From Marinoscillum sp040222955 (GTDB lineage Bacteria; Bacteroidota; Bacteroidia; Cytophagales; Cyclobacteriaceae), in assembly GCF_040222955.1 (NCBI RefSeq), contig NZ_JAVKCA010000002.1, positions 62,001 through 126,000 on the forward strand: a stretch of DNA of 64,000 nucleotides, given 5' to 3'. Positions 24,863-34,025 of the stretch are shown piece by piece (the stretch's first letter is position 1; each line of letters begins with the position of its first letter). A program made the position numbers and the translations under genes. Under the pieces are notes generated by a model. It was not told the DNA's origin. It ran no database searches and was given only the letters and a program-made list of their open reading frames with translations.

Positions 24863-26128
24863 CTATCTCAGCTTGCAGATCCGGTCGATGCTGGAAGCCA
24901 GCGCCGCATGGTCGCTGGCAGAGTTTTTCTTCAGCACATTGCTCATGAGCACTACCAGGTAGGTGGTACCATCAGCATGCTCCACAATGGCCACGGAGTT
25001 CATATAATTATTCACATTGCCAATGTACTTACCACACTGGTATCCCTCCTCTTCCCTGCAACTGTACAGACTGCCAGACTTAAAGTAAACGGCCGCAGTG
25101 GTCAGCTGAGGTGCTGCTGCATACCTGATCCTGCGATCGGTCATGTAGAGCATTCGCTTGATCTCCAGACTGGACGCTGAGTCTACTACCTGCCCACGTT
25201 CCATGGCCACCAGATATTTCATCAGCCCGGAGGGTGTACCAATACTGCCACCCTTGCCGGGAATAAATGATCCCGCACCCTTGGTAAAGAACGCCCCCAG
25301 GCGCCACTCGTCTGTAGTAATGCCCAACTCCCGCAGTGGGTCATTGACTACCGAATTGGCAATCTCACTTAATTGAGCTTTGGGTGTTGTGCTGAAATAT
25401 TCATCGGCTTGCTCCTGGGTAAGTGTGGGGTAATCCTTGCCGAATACACGCATCAGCACAGCCTCCCTCCAGACCACACTGGCAGCACCATTGTTACTCA
25501 CAGAAAGCATATGATCTAACCATTCGTACAGTGAAAATACGTCAGTCTCCACCACCGTTCGTTTCACCAACTTCCTCGTTTCCAGGTTAAAAATCGGTAC
25601 GGTATGTTCGTCATGCATGGCCCACTTCCCTGCCCGTACGGAACGATCCCTAAGTAGTGCCCTTCGCTGGTCAAATGAGTCTGGGTAGATTTTGGACAAT
25701 TCGGCGAAGAAGCCGGTGGCTACAGCGATCTTCCCGACGCTGCCCGGTTGATACTGTCCCTTTTCCTTTCTGGAAGCATAGCGTATGGGCTTACCGGGAG
25801 TAATATCCAGTAGTGCCAAAGAGTAGCTTTCGTCCAGGTTCGGAAAGAGGGCGTTTACAGATTTCTGAAATTTTGCATCTACAGGAGGTAAGGCTTCCAG
25901 GCTATCTCCTTTGGCGTCCAAAAGGTTCAGTTTGATCGCACCGATGGACTTCTGAGCACCTGAAATGGGCTTACTTTCCTTGAGCTCCCCAGCCATGATC
26001 AGTTCCAGACGTTTCAGCCTCCGAATTCCGGTAAGTTCATAACCATCAATTGGATAGAGGTTGTCTGCAGAGGTAAGTACCAGACATCCCAAAAATCCCG
26101 AAAGCACAATCTTCAAAGTCAGTTTCAT
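24863..26128 (-). CDS. Exported class A beta-lactamase-like serine hydrolase
   Basis: 421 residues with an N-terminal signal (LKIVLSGFLGCLVLTSADN). Motifs: S130-V-G-K133 in PGSVGKIAVATGFF, S211-N-N213 in SVSNNGAASVV, and K350-S-G in YFKSGSLYSC. Its length and inserts differ from true class A beta-lactamases. The ATG overlaps the stop of the upstream gene (ATGA), so it is made together with the exported dikinase-like protein. It ends 6 bp from the convergent transporter gene. A role in cutting or transferring an acyl or peptide group in the periplasm is inferred only from the fold. Confidence 0.8.
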   Translation of the reverse strand: MKLTLKIVLSGFLGCLVLTSADNLYPIDGYELTGIRRLKRLELIMAGELKESKPISGAQKSIGAIKLNLLDAKGDSLEALPPVDAKFQKSVNALFPNLDESYSLALLDITPGKPIRYASRKEKGQYQPGSVGKIAVATGFFAELSKIYPDSFDQRRALLRDRSVRAGKWAMHDEHTVPIFNLETRKLVKRTVVETDVFSLYEWLDHMLSVSNNGAASVVWREAVLMRVFGKDYPTLTQEQADEYFSTTPKAQLSEIANSVVNDPLRELGITTDEWRLGAFFTKGAGSFIPGKGGSIGTPSGLMKYLVAMERGQVVDSASSLEIKRMLYMTDRRIRYAAAPQLTTAAVYFKSGSLYSCREEEGYQCGKYIGNVNNYMNSVAIVEHADGTTYLVVLMSNVLKKNSASDHAALASSIDRICKLR

Positions 26129-29028
26129 AAAGCGGTATCTAAAGGTATCAATTGGTCTTCTGCCAAAACAGGGGTAATGGATCTGAGGAACTCAGACGCT
26201 GCGGCCCGCTTATTTTCCACAAACGGCCGGACCTGAAAAAGCCATACCTTATCTTTTTTGAATCCCAACTCCACATCATACGGACTCCTCATCCCTATCT
26301 CCCCCAGCTTTTCCTTCAGAGCTCCAGACATTTCCTGAAGGCTGCGCAAATTGGCCTCTGACAGTACTGGTTCTTCAAATGTAGTATGCTTCTTCAGCGT
26401 ACCTCCTGAGGTTGGAATGGAGGTATAGTCCGGCTCACGAGAGGGAGACAGGAGAATGGTTCTGTCCGCTTCCAGCAGCCAGGTTTCGCTTGCCTGTCCT
26501 TCCACAGCGCCACCCACACCTCTATTGAATGCCACGGTGTTGTCATCAGGCTTCCCGGTGGTCACACCTTTGGTGATCAGGACACCGGAGCAGTCTGCAT
26601 CTACACTGGGGATGATGAGGATAGAAGGAAACACGTTTTCGGGGTTGAGCAAATATTTTTGACGCCACTTGTAGCTGCGCTCTGTATACGGAGATGCCCA
26701 GACATCTTTGATTCCCTGCAGGATTTTTTGCGCATCCAGCACATTGAAAAGTGTGAGATTGAGACCCGCTCCGGTGAAATCCTTGAGGTCTTCCATGTTG
26801 GTATCACTGCGAATGAAAACCGGCACTTTACCCAGCGCTACCCCAAAGGCTTCTTTAAACTTTGCGTTCAGCGCAGCCTCAAATTCAGGCATCAATTTGA
26901 TTTGCCTGATCGCCGCTTGCAGTGCCTCCAACCTGCCCATCACATACTTTTCAACTTCTCCGTCCGTAGACCCGGCGATACTCATTTGCTCCGCCACTTC
27001 AAAGGTGGCTTTCAGGTATTCCCAATAGCTCACCCCCTGACCGGGCATCGCCTGGTCAAAGTGCTGCTTGAAGATGGCAAAAGGGATCACGATGCCATTG
27101 ACCACATGATCCGGAAATAGCTGCTTGAGTTGGCCGAGATTGGCCGCTTTGGGGCCGCAGATAATGCCCGAATTGGAAGCATTGACATCACGCAGGTTCA
27201 ATATCCTGGCATCATCCAACTCCATCATTTCCACAGGCACACTTATTTTCTCTTCGTTTCTTACCTTTTTGGTAAACAGTGCCTTCTCCACGGGAGTCAT
27301 CTCAGCGGCCAGCTTCATCAGCACGGTACCTTTGTTCGAAACGGCATAAAATACCTTTTCTCCATTGTAGGGAAGCAGGGCTGTTAAGTTTTCCATGGAC
27401 AGCACGGCATTCGGAATCCCCAGGTTGCGGGCGAGCAGCTGGACGTGCGAGACCATGTTCCCTTCCGTGACGGTAGCAATGCCTGCCACCGGTTTCAGGT
27501 CGGCAGGAGGCCTGTTGAACACGTAGATTTTATCACCAGACACCTCTATTTCCTCCGGGCTCTGAGTGGTCACCACCAACTCACCCATGGCATATCCCGG
27601 GTTGAGTCCGCGGGCTGCACTTTGATTTTTGATCCCCAGCAGCTGATTTGAAAACCCTGCCTGATCCGCAAAGAAATCACCCAAAAGAGATACACTACTG
27701 CCAAGCTGAAGCAAACACGAGGCCCGCACCCGGTCATCAATAAAGCCGTTGGCCAGTGGCTCAAAAGCTCCATAGCGCTTCACCACGTCCTGATAGTTAG
27801 CTCTGAACATTCCGGCACTCCATTCCACTGACCTGCGCAGGTGATCCAGGTAATCTCCCAGGACCTTCAGGGTCACCTCATCCTCCTGATCCAGGGTTAA
27901 TTTGGAGGCTACTGTCTCCCATTCCCAGATTTCAAGGTAGCCAAAGCCCGTAGCTGCCTGAGCCAGGGTTTTGGATTTGAAGAGGAGTTCGGCAAGTGTC
28001 TCAGGCTTCCAAAGGGCTGACTCTCTGATAAGCATCGCTTCCATTTTGATGGAAGCATCAATCACCGCCAGACGCGCACTGGATTTCATCGGGTTCACAA
28101 CCTGCCGGCGCAAGGCCAGTGCCGTGGTGGCGATCAGCTCACAACGGACCCGGCTGGTCTTTGCCCGACTGTACTGCTCCATGAAATCTACCAGAGTGCC
28201 ATTGGCCGGTAAGCTATTAGGTACCTTTTTAGCAAGGCCTTTGAAATCACTGATGGCCACCGGCTGATAGAAAATTTCCAGCTGTGTCAGCAGGCTTGTG
28301 AACTTCTCCTGAAGCTCAGGCTTCAGCTTAGCGGTATGGGTGGTCTGAAAGTCCTTTACTTTTTGAATGTCTGACTCTTCGGGCTGACCATGCAGCTTTA
28401 CCCGTAGGTCCATAAATGGATTATAGACGTCCGAAATTTCCTTGGAAATAGCCCTGACACTCTGGGCAGTGTTGTTGTCGCCGGTGTGAGGAATGTCCTT
28501 TGCACTTTGGCGAATCAAAAAGAATTGACCGACCAGACGACTCTTATCTTCGAGCAGCCACTGCAGGTAAGCGAGGCCCCAGGCTTCCTCATCCTCCGCC
28601 TGAAAAGCACCGCGATAAAACTGCGCCCTTCTGTTGATCCACCCACCATCATTGGCCCGTAGGTACTGCTCCAGACTGTATTGTTTCATACGAGACCCCT
28701 GGTATTCGGAGTCCCAAAAATCTTCATAAACCGTGGCAGAAAGGATCTGACCCAGAAAAATATGGTTGCTCACTCCCAAAGCCACCACCTCATCTCTATA
28801 CCGGGCCCGCTGCACTCCGGGCTCAGGGCATCGCTCCTGTGGTGCCACTGTGGAGCCGTCTTTGCAAAACCAGCGGATGTCCTTGTAGGGTCCTTTAGAG
28901 TCCGTCTTATAGGTGCTGATCATTTTGCTGATGGCAGCATCGGTAACGGTCTTGTTACTTTGAGCAATTGTGTCGCCTATCAGGGCACCAAAAAATATCA
29001 GGAAAATAAAGCCTTTTGTACAATTCAT
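26125..29028 (-). CDS. Exported phosphohistidine / ATP-grasp (glucan water dikinase-like) protein
   Basis: 967 residues from ATG 29028; a TTG 45 bp upstream is in frame, but a signal peptide begins at this ATG (TKGFIFLIFFGALIGDTIAQ). Residues about 30-480 are mostly helical with unknown role. Near residue 520-545, TEGNMVSHVQLLARNLGIPN is the PEP-utilising swivel motif with the phospho-accepting His. A PPDK-type ATP-binding domain follows to the end (ICGPKAANLGQLKQL, FIRSDTNMEDLKDFTGAG, DVELGFKKDKVWLFQVRPF). The order swivel then ATP-grasp, with no C-terminal pyruvate barrel, is that of starch dikinases rather than PEP synthase. An exported ATP-dependent enzyme is unexpected. Confidence 0.7.
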   Translation of the reverse strand: MNCTKGFIFLIFFGALIGDTIAQSNKTVTDAAISKMISTYKTDSKGPYKDIRWFCKDGSTVAPQERCPEPGVQRARYRDEVVALGVSNHIFLGQILSATVYEDFWDSEYQGSRMKQYSLEQYLRANDGGWINRRAQFYRGAFQAEDEEAWGLAYLQWLLEDKSRLVGQFFLIRQSAKDIPHTGDNNTAQSVRAISKEISDVYNPFMDLRVKLHGQPEESDIQKVKDFQTTHTAKLKPELQEKFTSLLTQLEIFYQPVAISDFKGLAKKVPNSLPANGTLVDFMEQYSRAKTSRVRCELIATTALALRRQVVNPMKSSARLAVIDASIKMEAMLIRESALWKPETLAELLFKSKTLAQAATGFGYLEIWEWETVASKLTLDQEDEVTLKVLGDYLDHLRRSVEWSAGMFRANYQDVVKRYGAFEPLANGFIDDRVRASCLLQLGSSVSLLGDFFADQAGFSNQLLGIKNQSAARGLNPGYAMGELVVTTQSPEEIEVSGDKIYVFNRPPADLKPVAGIATVTEGNMVSHVQLLARNLGIPNAVLSMENLTALLPYNGEKVFYAVSNKGTVLMKLAAEMTPVEKALFTKKVRNEEKISVPVEMMELDDARILNLRDVNASNSGIICGPKAANLGQLKQLFPDHVVNGIVIPFAIFKQHFDQAMPGQGVSYWEYLKATFEVAEQMSIAGSTDGEVEKYVMGRLEALQAAIRQIKLMPEFEAALNAKFKEAFGVALGKVPVFIRSDTNMEDLKDFTGAGLNLTLFNVLDAQKILQGIKDVWASPYTERSYKWRQKYLLNPENVFPSILIIPSVDADCSGVLITKGVTTGKPDDNTVAFNRGVGGAVEGQASETWLLEADRTILLSPSREPDYTSIPTSGGTLKKHTTFEEPVLSEANLRSLQEMSGALKEKLGEIGMRSPYDVELGFKKDKVWLFQVRPFVENKRAAASEFLRSITPVLAEDQLIPLDTAL

Positions 29029-29271
29029 TGAAAACAGTGTCTGGTCTGTGGGGATAAAGGTAACTAAAGTCAACTACGGACTTCCTTTAAGACAGGAGGT
29101 GCGTAGTATTTTGACAGTTCATACCTACTTAAAACGGCTCACCAGTGATGACATAGCAAAACCACTAAGTAAGCCAACTGACTACATGACCAACAAACAC
29201 CTCAGCCCAACTGTTTCGCTGAGTATCAAAAGTGAAAATAAAAATGGACCGAACAGGCCCAAGGAGACCAA

Positions 29272-29385
29272 TTATACCTCTTCGTCTTCGGGGTCCTGAG
29301 TCTTGGTTTTGTTGTGGTTGAGTACAAACAACAATACACCTATGCCAGAAAGAAGCAGGATGAGGTATGTAAAAATTCTTTTCAT
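29272..29385 (-). CDS. Small single-pass membrane protein (37 residues)
   Basis: ATG at 29385 and TAA at 29272. The protein begins MKRIFTYLILLLSGIGVLLF, one membrane helix with a basic N-terminus, then NHNKTKTQDPEDEEV, an acidic tail. It fills an otherwise empty 440-bp gap and its composition is that of a real small membrane protein. It could be a regulatory or stabilising peptide. I recognise no homologue, and the call rests on composition alone. Confidence 0.5.
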   Translation of the reverse strand: MKRIFTYLILLLSGIGVLLFVLNHNKTKTQDPEDEEV

Positions 29386-29514
29386 TACGTCAGTTTCTAT
29401 TTGTAAAAGTTAGGACGGAGAATAACGATTAAGTCACACCCTTTCGTGGATTTTTTTCCGTCTTTTTTTTACTAACTAAATACAACCCGTAACCGGAGCC
29501 ACCAACAGCCCCCA

Positions 29515-29913
29515 TCAGAGCTTTCGCTCTTCCAAAATCTTACCGAGCTGATCCACTATCAGCATGTAGCGCTTGAGGTCAGCATCTCTAATGATCACCT
29601 CATAGAGAAGCTGATTTCCTTCGTTGATCAACACCGCATTCATAATTTCCCCCAGCTGATCCATGTGGGTTTTGATAGATACCGGCAGTAGCTCAGGGGT
29701 CAGGTACATGGTATACTTCTCCAGGAGACCCTGCGGGTGAAACACCGCGATGTATTCGATATCTTCCTGATAAAATATGGCCTCAAATTTCGCCTCCCGC
29801 TCCGACCAGTCGATGCTGATCGCTTTGGGGAAATTCTTATCAAAAGTGAGTAAGCATGACGCTGGTGGAGTCACCTCATTCCCATCAATTACCTTTTTCA
29901 AAAAATCATCCAT
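29515..29913 (-). CDS. Hypothetical protein downstream of an ECF sigma factor
   Basis: 132 residues without signal peptide. It begins MDDFLKKVIDGNEVTPPASC and has an alternating beta pattern (EREAKFEAIFYQEDIEYIAV, QGLLEKYTMYL), ending with a helix (MLIVDQLGKILEERKL). The layout is reminiscent of PepSY-like folds, but the match is weak. It starts 48 bp after the sigma factor's stop on the same strand, so the two are probably co-transcribed; an anti-sigma role cannot be claimed because no membrane helix or known anti-sigma motif is present. Confidence 0.6.
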   Translation of the reverse strand: MDDFLKKVIDGNEVTPPASCLLTFDKNFPKAISIDWSEREAKFEAIFYQEDIEYIAVFHPQGLLEKYTMYLTPELLPVSIKTHMDQLGEIMNAVLINEGNQLLYEVIIRDADLKRYMLIVDQLGKILEERKL

Positions 29914-29961
29914 TGCCCTTACATTTCTTATAATGACGTAAATAACCGGGAAAGTAACCGA

Positions 29962-30531
29962 TCATCTGTGCTTTAAATATTTTTGACTATACAGAAACAC
30001 CACCCTGGTGCGTGCTCTTTTCAACCTCATTTTGGCAGCATTCTCACTGATTCGCAGCGAAGTACTGATCTCCTTGATGGATAAGTCGTGCTGGTATTTC
30101 ATCAGCAACAATGCCTTCTCTTCGGGGTGAATCTCTTCCAGTATCAGGAGTAATTTTTCGTAGGTGATTTCAGAGAGCGCCTCATCAGACTCATCTATGA
30201 TTTCAGGAATTTCATTTTCCTTGTTCCAATCGGGATAGTGCAGTTTCTTCTTCTCCCGCAGATAGTCTATACAGTGGTTATAAGTAATAGAGTATAACCA
30301 GGAGGAAAATGAAGACTTCTGCTTAAATGATCCGATTTTTTCGAATGTTTTGGAAAACACATCCTCTGCCAGCTCGCGGGCCATTTCCCTGTTTTTCACA
30401 AAGCTGTAGCATTTGTCCAGTACCTTTTTATAATACCGTTCATACAGCTCCTGAAAAAGCCTCGAGGTATTCCCCTCTTTGAGTTTGTCTATGAGCTCAG
30501 CGTCAGACCATGTCTCCAAATCGGTACTCAT
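29962..30531 (-). CDS. ECF-type RNA polymerase sigma factor
   Basis: 189 residues from ATG 30531; a GTG two codons earlier is also possible. Sigma region 2 is clear (ELYERYYKKVLDKCYSFV, then AEDVFSKTFEKIGSFK and SSFSSWLYSITYNHCIDYLR). Region 4 gives the HTH (HDLSIKEISTSLRISENAAK, MRLKRARTRV). It directs core polymerase to its own promoters. It is divergent from the lipoprotein / L,D-transpeptidase operon at 30654, only 122 bp away, which makes that envelope operon a candidate target. Confidence 0.92.
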   Translation of the reverse strand: MSTDLETWSDAELIDKLKEGNTSRLFQELYERYYKKVLDKCYSFVKNREMARELAEDVFSKTFEKIGSFKQKSSFSSWLYSITYNHCIDYLREKKKLHYPDWNKENEIPEIIDESDEALSEITYEKLLLILEEIHPEEKALLLMKYQHDLSIKEISTSLRISENAAKMRLKRARTRVVFLYSQKYLKHR

Positions 30532-30653
30532 TGCCACTTTAAAAAGTTTTCAAAAAATAAATTTCATTTCTCAGTTACCTTATGCAGGTAGTGCGTCTCA
30601 ATCTAAAATGAAATATAACATTTAATCTTTCACAAGAAACAATTAGAAAAAAA

Positions 30654-31271
30654 ATGAAAAAGAATCAATATTTGAAAGCGTTCGCTGCATTCGGTTTGGC
30701 CGCTGTGTTATTCACAAGTTGTGGTGATGTACCGCAAGCGGAAATAGACCAGGCTACCCTGGCTATTAATGATGCCAAGACAGCTGGCGCAGAGGTGTAT
30801 GCCGCTGAGAGCTACCTGGCTCTTGAGGATTCTATGAAATCTGTCATAGAAACTGTAGAAGCTCAGAAGACCAAACTCTTCAAAAACTTCACGGCTTCTA
30901 AGGCAGGTCTGGCTTCTGTAGCACAATTGGCAACAATGGTGAAACAGGAAACAGAAACCACCAAAGAAGAACTTAAGAATCAGATTCAGGCGGAAATCGC
31001 CGAGGTGAAATCTCTGATAGAGGCTAACAAGCAGCTGATCACAGAAGCTCCAAAAGGTAAAGAAGGCACTACGGCCCTGGTGGCCATTCAGGGTGAGCTC
31101 TCTACCATTGAAAGCACTGTTTCAGAATCTGGCAGTTTGTTTGAAAAAGGTGAGTATTTCGCAAGTCTGGACCTGACCAAAGCTGCCAAAGAAAAGGCTG
31201 CTGCCATCAACACGGAGTTGCAGGATGTGATTGCCAAATACAAAGCAAACACCAAAGCTAAAAGAGGTTAA
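30654..31271 (+). CDS. Coiled-coil lipoprotein, first gene of an L,D-transpeptidase operon
   Basis: 205 residues. The signal AAFGLAAVLFTSCGD has lipobox FTSC with Cys at about 23. The remainder is almost wholly helical and rich in Ala, Glu and Lys (AEVYAAESYLALEDSMKSVI, KQETETTKEELKNQIQAEIA), resembling DUF4398-type lipoproteins. It likely lies on the outer membrane facing the periplasm. It is followed, after a strong hairpin, by two L,D-transpeptidases. A partner or spacer role between outer membrane and peptidoglycan is inferred. Confidence 0.75.
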   Translation: MKKNQYLKAFAAFGLAAVLFTSCGDVPQAEIDQATLAINDAKTAGAEVYAAESYLALEDSMKSVIETVEAQKTKLFKNFTASKAGLASVAQLATMVKQETETTKEELKNQIQAEIAEVKSLIEANKQLITEAPKGKEGTTALVAIQGELSTIESTVSESGSLFEKGEYFASLDLTKAAKEKAAAINTELQDVIAKYKANTKAKRG

Positions 31272-31283
31272 AAAGTAAAATTT

Positions 31284-31323
31284 GAGATTTTCCCAACAGC
31301 GCTGGATGCTGTTGGGGAAACTC
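31284..31323. terminator. Strong hairpin between lipoprotein and L,D-transpeptidase genes (possible terminator or attenuator)
   Basis: CCCAACAGC (31292-31300), 7-nt loop, GCTGTTGGG (31308-31316) is a perfect 9-bp stem. It extends outward through TTTTCC / GGGAAA with one bulge and GAG / CTC. The downstream side is ACTCATTTTTC, a weak T-run. It would lower expression of the transpeptidases relative to the abundant-looking lipoprotein. Confidence 0.6.
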
Positions 31324-31338
31324 ATTTTTCAGCACCTG

Positions 31339-32451
31339 ATGTCAAACCCTCCACTCAAGTGGTCCATCACGATACTAGTGATGCTTCTTACAGCCACTGT
31401 TATTATTCTGTACCTCATCAAATCTCCTTCGCCGGAAGAACAGCTTGGACTGGCCAGGCAAAACATTACTACTGCGCTGAAGGCCAACTCCGGTCAATAT
31501 GCTCAATCATCGCTGGATGAAGCCACCAGGCTATATGACTCGGCCATGACGCTGTGGCAACTGGAAAATGAACGCATTTTTCTATTTAGAAACTACGACC
31601 TCACCCGGTCATACGCAGAACGCGCGGGCCTACTGGCCGAAGCCTCTGTGAAGGAAATAAACGCCGCTCAGGCCAAACTCAAATCTGAGGTATCCTTGCA
31701 GATCAGCCGAATGCAGGATCACCTGACAGCTTACCAGCAGCGCTATCCCCACATCCCCCTGAAGGCGAAGCAGGTTTCAGACCTGGCCCTGGGTAAAATA
31801 TTGTTTGATCAGGCCAGGAGTGCCTTCCAAAAGGAAAATTATCCCGAATCTAAACGCAAACTGGACAGTGCCAGTCTGCTGATCTATACGGTGACCACCT
31901 ATGCCGAGCATACCATAGAAAACTACATGAAAGCTTTCCCTGAATGGAACCAATGGGTCAATACCACAATCGAAGAATCCCGAAAACAGAAAAAAACCTG
32001 CCTGGTTGTGGACAAATACGCCCGAACCTGTCAGGTATATAAAAATGGAAGGTTACAGAAAACCTATACGTCGGAGCTCAGCTCCAACTGGATCGGTGAC
32101 AAACACCACCAGGGGGACAAATCCACACCGGAAGGAATTTACCGGGTAGTCAGGAAGAAAGCTGGCACCGACACGCGATACTATAAGGCACTCCTGCTGG
32201 ATTACCCCAATGAAGCAGATAAAATACGCTTTGCTCAAAATAAAAAAAATGGTTTGATACAGCCCAATGCGGCCATAGGCGGCCTGATAGAGGTGCACGG
32301 CCATGGCGGGAAAGGCACCGACTGGACAGATGGATGTATCGCCCTTCATAACGACGATATGGATGCCGTTTATGATCAGTGTCCGGTTGGCACCAGCATA
32401 GTCATCGTTGGGTCTCTCGTCCCCTTTCAAACTTTAATCTCCTCCAAATGA
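31339..32451 (+). CDS. L,D-transpeptidase (YkuD domain) with N-terminal membrane anchor
   Basis: 370 residues from ATG 31339; the frame is open upstream through the hairpin, so the later ATG is used. One helix (ITILVMLLTATVIILYLI) anchors it. A helical segment (about 30-215) resembles the preceding lipoprotein in style. The YkuD domain (about 225-365) begins CLVVDKYARTCQVYKNGRLQ and has the catalytic signature HGHGGKGTDWTDGCIALHND with His and Cys. These enzymes form 3-3 crosslinks or attach lipoproteins to peptidoglycan. The stop overlaps the next start (ATGA). Confidence 0.88.
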   Translation: MSNPPLKWSITILVMLLTATVIILYLIKSPSPEEQLGLARQNITTALKANSGQYAQSSLDEATRLYDSAMTLWQLENERIFLFRNYDLTRSYAERAGLLAEASVKEINAAQAKLKSEVSLQISRMQDHLTAYQQRYPHIPLKAKQVSDLALGKILFDQARSAFQKENYPESKRKLDSASLLIYTVTTYAEHTIENYMKAFPEWNQWVNTTIEESRKQKKTCLVVDKYARTCQVYKNGRLQKTYTSELSSNWIGDKHHQGDKSTPEGIYRVVRKKAGTDTRYYKALLLDYPNEADKIRFAQNKKNGLIQPNAAIGGLIEVHGHGGKGTDWTDGCIALHNDDMDAVYDQCPVGTSIVIVGSLVPFQTLISSK

Positions 32452-33140
32452 TAGAAGAAATTGCTCCCGAATCACCAGTAATCGTCAATCGCCACAGACG
32501 GGTGCTTACCTGGACTGCTTATGGCCTGCTGACTGCCATTGGCCTGCTTACGCTCCCCTGGATCATTGAGAAAAGTACGTTGGCAATCATAGGGGCACAG
32601 TCCACTGAGAAAGTGGAGGAAGCACAAATCGCCAACCTCACCAGTCAGTTACAAAATGAGTTGGGCATTTTGGAAAAGAAACTGACCGCCAAGACCCCAA
32701 AAGGCGCATACATGATCGTAAACACTGCTGCCAATACCTTTGCACTCTACAGAGGGTCTGAGCTCATTCATGCTGACAAATGCAGCACGGGTAGTTATGT
32801 TTTACTCAAAAACGGAGACAATCAGGAGTGGATGTTTAAGACGCCAAAAGGAGAGTTCAGAATCAAATCGAGAACCGTAGCTCCTGTCTGGAAAAAGCCC
32901 GACTGGGCCTTTGTGGAAGAGGGGTTACCCATCCCGTCAATGAACCACTCCTCCAGATTTGAATATGGTGTGTTGGGCGATTATGCGCTGGGACTTGGTG
33001 ATGGCTACCTCATCCATGGTACACTTTATCAGCGATTTTTAGGTCTGCCCGTCACACATGGATGCATCCGCCTCAATGACGCCAATCTGAAGCTGGCCTA
33101 TGAGTCATTGAAAAACGGCTCCAAAGTTTATATCTACTAA
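32448..33140 (+). CDS. Second L,D-transpeptidase (YkuD domain)
   Basis: 230 residues from ATG 32448. The N-terminal anchor is LTWTAYGLLTAIGLLTLPWI. The YkuD domain (about 85-228) starts AYMIVNTAANTFALYRGSEL and carries the catalytic line YLIHGTLYQRFLGLPVTHGC followed by IRLND. It is coupled to the preceding transpeptidase by a 4-bp overlap, and the next gene begins one base after its stop. Two active-site-complete paralogues side by side suggest different acceptors or donors. Confidence 0.88.
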   Translation: MIEEIAPESPVIVNRHRRVLTWTAYGLLTAIGLLTLPWIIEKSTLAIIGAQSTEKVEEAQIANLTSQLQNELGILEKKLTAKTPKGAYMIVNTAANTFALYRGSELIHADKCSTGSYVLLKNGDNQEWMFKTPKGEFRIKSRTVAPVWKKPDWAFVEEGLPIPSMNHSSRFEYGVLGDYALGLGDGYLIHGTLYQRFLGLPVTHGCIRLNDANLKLAYESLKNGSKVYIY

Positions 33141-33141
33141 G

Positions 33142-33897
33142 ATGAAAATAACACTTTTGATCATCGCTTTCCTTTTGCTCGTCTTCCTGATCCAGCTGGG
33201 TATCGCTCCTGCAGGAGTGGCCCGTCAGTGGCGGGAAAAACTGGAGGCAAATGATAGCCTCTACATGCAAAACTACGATCCCGGCTATGAGATACCGGAG
33301 GTAGAAGCCCTGGCAAGAAAAAAGGCTTTTGTAGAAGCCCAACTGGAATTGGCTGAGGATGATTCTATTCACCTCATCGTCAACCTGAGGGATAGCGCCA
33401 TTCACCTGGCCATTCATGGGGTGACTATCCATACCTCTAAATTGCCCGCTATCGAAAATGATGCTTTGCTGAAAAGCATACCTAACAAACTGTATCTGGG
33501 CCTTTTTTCCGATCCGGTGGCTATTACCAGTATCCAATCCACCATCGTGAAGGAACCTATTGTAGAGCGACAAGCCCCCAAAGACCCGGTGGAAGCGGCT
33601 CTGAACGCCTATGAACCAGACACACTTATCCAAAACCCTGCTTACATCAGGCTCAGACTGGTACATGGGATCGACCTGGTATTGGAGCAGCATTCCAACC
33701 CTTCTTTTGCCGAGCAATGGACACGTTTTAGGTTCAGGCAAGAAAGCCGCCCTACTGTGGGCAGTAGGGTACGGCGGATGATCAGCTTCAGGGGGCAGGA
33801 GTATACGCCGACCATAAGGTTGAAACTGCCTGCCAACGACATCCGCGCCCTCTACCGGGCACTGCCCGCCCAGCCGAAGGTAGTGCTCTACTATTGA
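33142..33897 (+). CDS. Membrane-anchored companion protein of the L,D-transpeptidase operon
   Basis: 251 residues. It starts MKITLLIIAFLLLVFLIQLG (anchor). The middle portion DSIHLIVNLRDSAIHLAIHG resembles the opening strands of a YkuD domain (compare AYMIVNTAANTFALY next door), but no HGC-type catalytic signature follows. It may be a non-catalytic relative, though the similarity is too weak to be sure. Gene spacing of one base places it in the same operon, as its last member. Confidence 0.6.
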   Translation: MKITLLIIAFLLLVFLIQLGIAPAGVARQWREKLEANDSLYMQNYDPGYEIPEVEALARKKAFVEAQLELAEDDSIHLIVNLRDSAIHLAIHGVTIHTSKLPAIENDALLKSIPNKLYLGLFSDPVAITSIQSTIVKEPIVERQAPKDPVEAALNAYEPDTLIQNPAYIRLRLVHGIDLVLEQHSNPSFAEQWTRFRFRQESRPTVGSRVRRMISFRGQEYTPTIRLKLPANDIRALYRALPAQPKVVLYY

Positions 33898-34025
33898 GGC
33901 CTTGAACTCAGAAATAAAAGTACCCCGAACATGTGACCGGAAAACCACCTCCCCGTCTAAATAAAAGATTTGAGGGATCCTAAAAACAAACCAAATCCCT
34001 CTTCAAGTTTTAACCTGATAAACCG

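Noticed and set aside
33073..33948. 291-residue minus-strand frame
   Set aside because: Antisense to the last gene of the L,D-transpeptidase operon; rich in residues typical of shadow frames.
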